Assembly (NCBI GenBank): GCA_020747015.1
Contig: JAGTJM010000004.1
Location: 186,001-250,000 of the forward strand
Direction: 5' to 3'
Length of the DNA stretch: 64,000 nt
DNA from: Pyrenochaeta sp. MPI-SDFR-AT-0127
Taxonomy: Eukaryota; Ascomycota; Dothideomycetes; Pleosporales; Cucurbitariaceae
Made by a program: the position numbers and the translations under genes. Shown here in pieces: positions 55,203 to 64,000 of this stretch; within the stretch, counting starts at the first letter, position 1; every line of letters begins with the position of its first letter. The notes beneath the pieces were generated by a model. That model saw only the letters and a program-made list of their open reading frames with translations. It was not told the origin of the DNA and ran no database searches.

Positions 55203-58200
55203 TCAAGACCCTGATGGCTTAGTCTTGTCGTTCGAATCGCCGGCAAAAGGGCCGACAACGAAATCAGGCGTCGTCTCAACATTCTGACTTGGTGGACCGC
55301 GGAATTCGTTCAAATCGGGGGTCAAAATGGGCTCATTTGGCTTCGTATCCGGATGCACCTCGACGCCTTCCTGCGCTTCGAGATCTTCCTTAGTAACGTT
55401 GCGTCCAAACTTGATAGAGTCATTGTCACCGTTGCCTCGGTCAATCGGAGACCAACCGGCAATGCTGCCTGCAACGATGCCAGCCATGACAGTCGCAGGA
55501 CCAAAGGCCGAGTTAGAACGAGACCTGCCACGGCGGCGGCTGTTGGGTGTGGGAGGCGCAGGGGAACCTTCGTCTTGCTGAGCACCATTGTTCGGGGTGC
55601 CAGGTAGGGAATAGCTTGAGCGTGACCTGGTGAAAATCTCCTTGGGATGCGAAACTTTGAACTTGAGGCTGCTGAGGCGGCCGCCACGGACCTTGCGAAG
55701 GAAGGCAAGCTCGTCGCGGATTTCCAGCATACCCTGATTCCACTGATAGTCCTCGTCCGAGATGACTACCTCAGGAGTGCGCTTGCGCTTAAAGAAGTTT
55801 GGAATGCACTTCGCAACCAGTTCATCAGGTATCAAACGCACAATCACACCGACCGGGAGAGAGAGGAAACCCAGGACTATTGAGTAACCCCACTGAGGCC
55901 CGTTAAGTCTTGTGACCTTGAATGCAACACCACCGACGAAGATGATCATCGTCTGGCCACCGATCATAATGAGTAGAATGATGATGAAGAACCAATTGTG
56001 GGTGATTCCCTCGAATACGTTGAAGCGGTTATCAAGGCGGCGGTTGTTCAGAGCGTTGAAAATCTGCATCCAGACGAAGATGTTGAAAATGAGAGCGGGC
56101 AATTGCTCCTTCTCTCGGTCACTGTCGTACGAGAGAATAGACTCGCCAGCGAAGTAGAGGATGAACGTGACCGTCAGCTGGTAGATAGCTTGACCGATAA
56201 TCATCTTCCACATTCGCAGGGTAATGAGAGGAGCAGACTTGGGATCTGGCTTGCGGTCGAGAAGACTTCGGGTAGGAGGATCGGTCGCAAGAGCCAAAGC
56301 AGCGAATGTGTCCATGATCAGATTGACCCAAAGAAGTTGAACGGCGGTGAGTACAGAGGTTTGGTCGTCGCTGGAGACAGCTGAAACGAAGGTAAGAACG
56401 ACGGCGGTGATGTTAACGGTAATCTGGAACTGCAGGAATTTCTTCACTGCGTCATTCACAGCACGTCCCCAAAGTAGAGCCTTGACGATTGATGCGAAGT
56501 TGTCGTCCATGAGGATAATAGCGGATGCTTCTTTCGCAACCTCAGTACCAGCAATACCCATAGAGAAACCAACATCAGCAGTTTTGAGTGCGGGAGCATC
56601 GTTCGTACCGTCACCGGTGACTGCGACAGTCTCGCCAAGCTCTTTGAGTCGCTTGACGAGCTTCCGCTTGTCCTCGGGACTAGATCGGGCAAGAACGCAG
56701 AGCTTGGGAATCACGGCGTCCATATCCCTCTTTGACAGCTTACGGAAGGTAGGACCTTCCATGACAACACCACCGGGAACGAGAATACCACAATCTTCTG
56801 CAATAGCCTTGGCCGTCATCACGTTGTCTCCAGTGACCATGCGGACGTAGACGCCGGCGTGCTGGCAGTCCTTGACAGCTTCACGGACGCTATCTCGAAG
56901 TGGGTCCTGGATACCAACAACAGCAAGGAAGGTCATTTTCTTGAAGATATCCTGAAAAATGGCCTGGCTTGGATCGTCTTCATTTTTGCGCGAGTCCGCC
57001 GGTGGCCAGCTTTCGAAATCACGGTAGACGAGACCAATAGTTCGCAGTGATCGGGAAGCATATGTGTTGATGACTTGCTCGAGCGCCTCGCGGTTGTCTC
57101 CGGTCATGGGAGCTTCCACAAGCTCCTTGGCCGCATCTGTGACAATCTTGTCGCACTTGTCTAGAAGAATCTCAGAAGCTCCTTTGACGTACATTCGGTA
57201 ACGGCCGTCACTAAGTTTTGCAATAGCTGCCGAGCATTTGATAGCTGAATCGAAGGGAACCACCTGAACAATGTTGGCATTGGAACGCTCCTGCGCAACG
57301 CTACCCATGCCCATGTGGTCGCGTGCAAAACCAAGCAGAGCAGTTTCAGTTTTCGAGCCAATGAAAGGATCAGGCCCTCCTGTCTCGCCTTCGAATGCGG
57401 TCGTGTTCTGGATGATGGACTGTTCTAGAACATCCTTGACTTCCTTGCTGATAGTAGAGATGAATTCAGCTGCGGATACATCGTTTGGATTTTCAACGGG
57501 GGACTCTGCAGTATCTTTTCCCTTGGCGCCATCGTCAATGGGAGCAGAGGTTTCTGACGTCTTCAACTTGTGATCACCGAAGCGAAGGGCAGTTCCAAGA
57601 GAGCCAGCAACGACCGTCATCTTGTTCTGTGTTAGTGTACCAGTCTTGTCGGAACAGATGGTTGTTGCGTTTCCCATGGTTTCGCAGGATCGGAGCAATC
57701 GAACCAGGTTGTTGTCCTTAAGCATGCGAGTGGTGGCGAAGGCCAATGCAAGCGTAACAGCCAGGGGTAGACCCTCCGGTACAGCAACGACGATGACGGT
57801 GATAGCAACAATGAGGATATCAAGGAAATTCTGGCCCTTTTCGGCAGGGGAGGCTTTGCTTCCCTTGAGGCCGACAAGGAACTCAATGAAGAGAACCACG
57901 AAGAGCAACAGGGCCGCTGCGCCACCCAGTTTAGCGATATAGGTGGCCAAGACGTTCAACTTATTCTGTAGTGGAGTGACTTCACTGTCCTCACGCAGAG
58001 ACATCATCGTTTTGCCGTAACTCGAGTTGACACCAGTCGCCGTCACCAAGAATGATCCCACACCTTCTGCGACCTTGGCACCAGACAGGATGAAAGGGTC
58101 TACTTTCTTTAGATTGTCGTGCCTCTCGATAGCTTTGAAGGCTTCGTCTCCAGGCATCTTCTTGAGAAGGTCAGATTCACCGGTGGCTGAGGACTCGTCA

Positions 58201-59473
58201 CACTTGATACCGTGGCCCTGGATGAGAATTCCGTCCACAGGTATCATGTCACCGGGTTCCAGATTGACAACGTCTCCAACGAAGACATCGTAGACGGAGA
58301 TCTCGCGCGTTTTTCCTGAACGAACGACCTTGATAGTGCGATCTTCTTTCTTGCGATTGAGCTTGACGAACTGTCGCTCTTTCTGCCAGTCGTTCGCAGC
58401 ACCAACGACAACGACGATGGCGATAGCGGTGATAATGGCCACACCTTCAATCCATTCGACTTTGGGTGTACCAGGCAAATGTTTGACGCCAAAAGTCTGG
58501 TAAAGACCAAGGGAAAGCGAGATAACGGCAGCGGCCGTTAGCAGAAGTAGGACCTTGTCGTTGTAGGCCATCCATGCTAATTGGAAGATATTTTTGGGTT
58601 TTCGCACTGGAAGTCGATTGTCGCTGAAAACTCGCTTGCGATCGACAAAGCTATTCTCTCCTGAACCCGTAGGCGCAGAATCAGTGTGTGCGGCTCCATT
58701 TGGCGCCGCCTTTGACGAAGATTGGGTTACGCTTGGAGTGGTGGCTTCGTCGAAAGTCACCGTGCCGTCAAGATGCTGCTCGTCTATACTTAGACCAGCT
58801 TTTCTGTCCGTCCTTAGACCTTTCTCAATTCCATCTAAGCCACCTAGAGCATGGAAAGCGCCTAACGATTTAGGATTATAAAGCTTTCCTAGCTGTCCAG
58901 GCGAAAATGCGAATTTATTATTCTCAACTTCAAAGTCGGCCTCCTATTTACGAAGTCAGCATATGCATCATAGGCAATCCGTAGGCTGGTACGACTTACC
59001 GTTCCTGGGTCGGGTTTTAACGCCTCTTTTGGATCTGGAATTTCTGTAGGACCAAGGTCCCCTTTTAATGCATCGCCTGGTGATGACGTGACATAGGTGC
59101 CGCTAGAATTTGATTCTCCATGCTCTGTCGCAGAGTCTATTGAGTTTCCTCGCGACTGAGCGCCTGGCACGTTTAAAAGACCAGTATTATTACCCCAAGT
59201 CGCTGGCGACGAGACGTTGTGTGGGCTCGTCGGCCTGCTCTCTTTGCTATCAAAGGAGGTTGCGTTGCGCAACTCTTGCGACGGCTGTCTTGAATGTGTC
59301 GGCGAGACACTCTCGACATTAGATTGTGTTGATATCCTATTACTATCATGAATGTCTCCTAGAGGCACTGATTCTGCCATGTTCGCGTCGTTTGTAGCGG
59401 ATGTATCGATGGTGATGGTCGGTGCCCTTGCTCGCGCAGGACCTGGCGAGGGGGTGTTCCTATCGTCAGCCAT
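55203..59473 (-). CDS. pmc1: PMC1-type P-type Ca2+-ATPase
   Basis: Exons 59473-59000 and 58943-55203 (56-nt intron) encode about 1404 aa. This P2B pump moves Ca2+ from the cytosol, in fungi usually into the vacuole. The Ser/Pro-rich N-terminus (about 160 aa) is followed by EADFEVENNKFAFSPGQL. Motifs in order are DESSATGESDLLKK, PEGLPLAVTLALAFAT (Ca2+ site, M4), CSDKTGTLTQNK with the phosphorylated D590, MVTGDNVMTAKAIA and VTGDGTNDAPALK, then NLIMDTFAALALATDPP (M6) and further membrane segments. A basic and Ser-rich C-terminal tail of about 200 residues may be regulatory. The first exon encodes only the disordered N-terminus, so starting at the second-exon ATG (58760) would drop part of the true protein. 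Confidence 0.95.
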
Positions 59474-62359
59474 TGCAGGAGCCTTGCGGGGGCTGTGGAA
59501 GGCTGAATGCTAGGCAGGCGAAATACGACGGTTGGAGATGTGAGATTAGGCGTTTCCGGTGAGGACGGGTGTTTATGAGCAAGGCTGCATGCGGAAGCCG
59601 ATTATTAAAAGGGTAGTAGAAGTGGACGCGTCTCTTGGGCTAGTCGCGCGTCGAAGGCAAGAGGCAACGGAGCAGTGCCGCCGATAAAAACTTGTGCCAG
59701 TGACTAGAGAGTAAACTGATTGTTAGCGACGTCTTCACTCGCCGTTTCCAGCGCTGCGCCACGACGTGACTGGCCGAGCTGGATTGCGCATCAAGCATGC
59801 AGAGCCACGGAGATTGGCGAGAATGGAGCTCACCTGGAACAATGGAAGTGGGTGAGGCCAAACGGGAGAGCCGTTGGTCTGCGAAAGCGGAGGGAGTGAA
59901 GGGCCTGGCGCTGGCTAATTGTGGCAGTGTTTGGGGCTGCGCATGCTCATTCGTGGTTGTGGTCTAGCATAGCCTAGCGAGTGCACACTGGGTACAGAGG
60001 CAAATGGTGAATGCGACAATGGGGGACAAACTTCCACGGGATATGGAGGTTGTTCGAAGAGAATGGAAGCAGGTTTTGGAAATTGGCACAACAGGAGAGA
60101 AAGGTACTGGGCCGCCAGCGCAACAAGGTCGATCGACGGGGATTGTCGCGAATTGCTACCAAGACAACACAGCCTACCTCGACCCCCTTGGCACGCTCCC
60201 ACACTTTTGCAGGCTAGCGGCAAATTCACCACATCGGCTGCCTTAGTGGCCTAGTGCCCCAGGCTTACCTTCTCCTCCCTGGGGCCATCGCTATAGCCTC
60301 GAAACCTAGCTGCTGTTTCAGCTCACACGGCGTTGGGAGACTCCCGCCAAGTCTCGTGTGCATCACTGTGCAGGTCTGGCTGTCGACATTCCGCATGCCA
60401 TGTGGTTCTCCCCAGCAACAAGATTCACGTAGGCCCGACCAGGTCACACATTCCCAAATCAGCTGCCTCCGATGGGTCTTAGATGAGGGCCAAGCCGACG
60501 CCCACTGCGCCCATGTCAGAGCGTCATATTCCCAGCAGGCCTCTCTGCGCGAGGCGAGCACATCTCGCTTCCTTTTGCCCTGTGCACCCATCGCCGAGAC
60601 CTGTGTCATTGCAACAATATCACTCCTTCGTCCTTCAACTGGCTGCCCCTTTCCTCTTTGTTGCTTTCTCAAGTCGTCAAAATCCCACCATTGCTGCTCT
60701 GTGCCGCCCAGCACAGCCTCAGGCGTCTTCGCCATGCCCGCCTGTCAGCTACCATCACAATGACAAGACATGGACATGTTGCTGGCGGCTGCGTGTCCAC
60801 TCCTGGCTGACCTCGAACCACCGACACAAAGTACCTGACGATCCCCGTCCCGCACTAACAGAGCAAAGACGTCAACCTCCGATGGGGCCAAGAGCCGTAA
60901 AAGCTTGGCTTCTCCGTGCGTCCAAGCGCTACTTTCTCTGCAAAGTCGCCTCTATCCATTTGTGCGCGTCAGAGGCGCTGAGCACTCGTTGCTTGTCCTC
61001 GCAATAGATTCGTAACCTCCACGCGGACTTCATGACAGATTGCTGCCAAATCTGCCATGCTCTCCGGTGGCCGAGCAAGCACGTTAATACAGAAGCAAGT
61101 AATGGCCTGCTAAAGTCATACATCTGGCCAGCCGGCTTGTTTGAAGGATTGGTAGAGAGTAGAGAGACACATAGCTAGATGATCGCAGCAGTCGTGGACT
61201 TGAATGCCATCTCAGATGTCAATTGCACGCCAATCAAGCGTTCAAATCGATGGCTAAACTTGTTTCAAGCATTCTACAAGTCAGGTCTCAGTGGCTTTTC
61301 AAGGCTTGCTGCACACAAGATCGCCAACGTTTGCTTCAGATGACCTCTTCTGCAACCTTGGCGGATTCACGTCGACGAACCAGGGCGCTTGTAAAGCCCA
61401 CGACTTTCGTAATACGTAACAAGGTGCTAGAACGTTTCCCGAATCTCCATCCATCTGCATCTTTGCACGTATCGTAACATGAGATGCCATTCCTTGTTTC
61501 GCAGGGGCAGATGCGCCCAGCCCTGAAACTCGGCAAATGACCGTGCTTGGGGATCGCGACCACTTTCCCGCTCTGCGGAATGCTCTCCTACTAATGCATA
61601 CCCCGCCGGTCTAATTCAAGATGCATTCCCCTCTATCTAGCTTACGTGCAGCAAGCAGCAGATGATGTCGGCGTTTACTAAGCGCTGCTGTTTCTCCCTT
61701 TGGCCAATCAGAAGCATCCCCGCGCAAAGGGACCAACTCGATGCGCCTAATCTAGTCATCAAGGAACGACGCAATCATAAGGTTTTGACAAGTGCGCCCT
61801 CTACGGCACTTACTCTGTGGCAAAGAGAAGCTTGCCGTGTGCAAGATGATTATTAAGATAAGAAAGTGTGTGGTGGCTGACAAAGGATGGCATTTTCGCC
61901 TGCCTAGACAATTTTGACATCTACGCCTTTGAACCCTACGAGGTAATACTTACACCACTCCGTCCCAACTGACAAGTACATAATTCGGCATTCATCAACA
62001 AGCATGGCATCCTTTCAAAATCAGTCTCCAGCTCTAATTTTGCAATTCTCAACCTACTCCTCGCATAGTGATACAGACCCGACCACCTGGAATCGTTTGG
62101 CCCCCAAGACGACTATTCTTACAGCAGCTTCGAAACATCCGTACCTGCATATCGGCCCCGGATCTCCACGCTCGGTCCAAAAACAGAAACGAACGCATTC
62201 GTCGCATCTAGGATCTATATTCGAACTTTACAAAGCGAACAGTCGTCTTGGAAGTCGCGCAGAATATAGCGCATCCTCGGAAAAGCCACCTTCCGGTCTC
62301 CAATTAGCCTGTACAACTTACAGCGTATCCGTTGCGCACCAGATTGAACACGAGACAAA
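59474..62359. other. Long intergenic region, no gene recognised
   Basis: 2.9 kb. Several overlapping frames on both strands (60254-60763, 60265-60735, 60483-61007) share the same DNA and have Ser/Pro/Arg-rich composition without domains. No B box, transposon ends or long repeats were noticed. The first part is the 5' flank of the Ca2+-ATPase gene. Confidence 0.45.
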
Positions 62360-63020
62360 ATGTCGGACAGTTTCAAGAATGCTGAACTTTCCACGAATGG
62401 TTGGGCTGCGCAGCCTCGGAGCTTTACCAAGAGCCTCTCTGATGTCAATAAGCATGAGCAGGCCAAGCTATCAGTCAAGGATGTGAAGCTGCCGGACTCA
62501 GAGATTGCTAAAAGAACATACGAATTTGCGAAACAGCAATTGCCTGAGAAGACTTTCAACCACAGCATGCGTGTGGTATACTACGGTAAGTCAAGACTGC
62601 TAAATGGGGTTAAGGAATGTTAGCTGCATATTACATTAGTGCGTCTGGTTGGATGCTGTGTATTACTTGCCCAAAACACTGTTCCCAACTCGGAAGAACA
62701 GTTAAAGATCAAGCAATCCTGACATCGCCCAGGCTATGCGATTGTGCAGACGCACTTTCCCCACCTATCACCTCTTCTCGAGACGTACTATCTGACATGT
62801 CTCCTGCATGATCTTGGTACTACACCCGAGAATATGCACGGCACTCACATGTCGTTTGAATATTACGGCGCTTTCAAAGCACTGAACTTCCTACGGGACA
62901 GCGGGGCTCCTCAGGACCAGGCGGAAGCCGTCAGCGAGGCCATCATCCGCCATGCTGACCTTGGTGAGACGGGAACGCTTACAAGCTTAGGATTATTGAT
63001 CCAGTTGAGTACTGTATTTG
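62360..63020 (+). pseudogene. Cyanamide hydratase-like HD protein, 3' end missing
   Basis: Exons 62360-62585 and 62733-63020 (147-nt intron) encode 171 residues closely resembling the front two-thirds of fungal cyanamide hydratase (urea hydro-lyase, HD superfamily, normally about 240 aa). Metal ligands are visible: H68 in FNHSMRVVYYG, H101-D102 in CLLHDLGTTPEN, and the later His in AIIRHADLGETG. The second exon stops at a good donor (GTAAGT at 63021), just where homologs continue with an Asp-Asn motif. No matching third exon is found in the remaining 980 bases. Reading on without splicing gives unrelated sequence ending at 63346. It is either truncated by rearrangement or has lost its last exon; a very distant exon is less likely. 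Confidence 0.7.
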
Positions 63021-64000
63021 GTAAGTACCATATTCCTCTGTACATGCACCGCCTGGAAGTGCGCGGACAAGCTACGATGCAACCCGCCTGGCGCCGTATC
63101 CTCTTCGTTGGAATCTCCTTGATTGCTAGCCTATCTGCCTTGCATTTTGCCTTCATTTGCTGTCGGACCTTTGCCAACCGGGTTACCACATCGCGGGCTT
63201 CGTGGCAAGACGCATCAAGCTGGATTCGGAGCATGTACTTTATCCAGACGACCTGCAACGTCATCATACCTTTCTCTCCCAGGCCAGAGGGAAACGTTGC
63301 CGCAAAGCGAAGTTCGGGGACGACGATCCCTCGTATAGCGATTTAGATATTGTTATTGCACTCTGCCGTACCATTCCGCAAAGGGTTCCAGTGGTAGTCA
63401 CGACCTCCCGCGCGCGAATGCGAACTTCCGCGTTGGCAGGCACCATCCCGAGAACGGCAACTACCACGCGCTAGCCGATTTCGTCTACACAGCCTCCCAC
63501 CTCGCCTTCGATCATCGTAATTCGATATCCCGCACTGTAACCACATCTCAACGACTTCAACATCCCACGTTCTAGGCCGCCCCCTGAATGCTCCCAACGC
63601 CTCATCTGAACCTTCAAAATCCGCTCTCAACCGAATGGAACGCGGTCTTGGCGGCGTAGGCTGTGCAAACTGGAGGCCCACATGGGAAAAGAAAATGTCG
63701 CAACAAAGTTCAAGTCTTGACGGTTGTGCCGAGGATGCATGATCCACCCGCCACCCGCACCATCTTGGCCTGTTTTACCGCTCTCTGGGCGAGTCACACG
63801 GTTCACTCTACCCATGGTTCAAGTTTTGGATATCTCCGGTCAAGATGGTGCCCGAAGGTCCAGGCAAAACCCAAGGGAACTGCGATTGATGCCGGAGGGG
63901 TCCCATACCAGGTTCCAAATGTGAAGGACTTTGATTCAGCCAGATTACCTCAATAGTTCATCAGCCTCTCAATCAGCCTTACCAATACCGTTTTCTTAAC
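63021..64000. other. Coding-like fragments of unknown family at right edge
   Basis: After the broken hydratase gene, the plus strand has two stretches with protein-like composition in different frames: about 63142-63354 (includes YHIAGFVARRIKLDSEHVLY and RKAKFGDDDPSYSDLDI) and about 63384-63525 (includes ANANFRVGRHHPENGNY and ALADFVYTASHLAFDH). No splice pair joining them cleanly was found. I do not recognise the family. They may be exons of a gene continuing beyond the window, or remnants of one. Confidence 0.3.

Noticed and set aside
60254..61007. Three overlapping frames of 156-174 codons
   Set aside because: Same DNA read three ways with Ser/Pro/Arg bias; none resembles a protein family.
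62004..62486. 160-codon plus-strand frame overlapping the hydratase start
   Set aside because: Overlaps the clear first exon of the cyanamide hydratase in another frame and is Ser-rich without motifs; it is upstream flank.

Overview
The window is nuclear DNA of a filamentous ascomycete (Pezizomycotina). The evidence is gene density of about one gene per 2.5-3 kb, 45-150 nt GT-AG introns with CTRAY-like branch sites, a fungal bioDA fusion, a GPI-anchored GH17 glucanase, a caleosin and a cyanamide-hydratase-type HD protein. Gene content suggests Dothideomycetes/Pleosporales, but that placement is inferred from protein resemblance alone. No prophage, CRISPR array, intact transposon or rRNA gene was seen.

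Layout. 0-6 kb: a truncated vWA-like gene, a small single-pass membrane protein and a spliced GNAT-like gene with a charged tail. 6-11 kb: GPI-anchored GH17 glucanase and gamma-tubulin complex component GCP4. 11-17.3 kb: a complete late biotin pathway cluster, bioB (+), bioF (-) and bioDA (+). 17.6-22 kb: a caleosin, an unusual tRNA-Gln(UUG) gene, and ALG2. 21.7-27.6 kb: the PI3-kinase regulatory kinase VPS15 and a Cys/His-rich protein. 28-33 kb: RNA-processing and nuclear pore genes LEA1 (U2A'), FIP1 and NUP49. 33-40.3 kb: a glutathionyl-hydroquinone reductase, a type-B carboxylesterase carrying an in-frame stop, an NAD(P)-binding protein and an unknown protein. 41-53.4 kb: IML1 (GATOR1/SEACIT) and a folliculin-interacting-protein/LST4-like gene with an apparent 1-nt frameshift, both TORC1 regulators. 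55-59.5 kb: a PMC1-type Ca2+-ATPase. 62-64 kb: a cyanamide hydratase lacking its 3' end, then coding-like fragments of unknown family.

How the genes work together. bioF, bioDA and bioB cover pimeloyl-CoA to biotin. BioF ends in a PTS1 (ARL) and BioB has a mitochondrial-type leader, which implies a peroxisome-to-mitochondrion route. VPS15, IML1 and the LST4-like gene all act at the vacuole/endosome in nutrient signalling, but they may be neighbours by chance.

The most unusual item is the tRNA-Gln(UUG) gene at 19436-19575. Besides an 18-nt intron at the canonical anticodon-loop position, it has a 50-nt insertion in the D arm. The insertion starts GTAAGT, ends TAG and contains CTAAT, so it looks like a minimal spliceosomal intron. 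It can also fold into a relaxed bulge-helix structure of the tRNA-endonuclease type. Removing both insertions gives a tRNA with perfect acceptor, anticodon and T stems.
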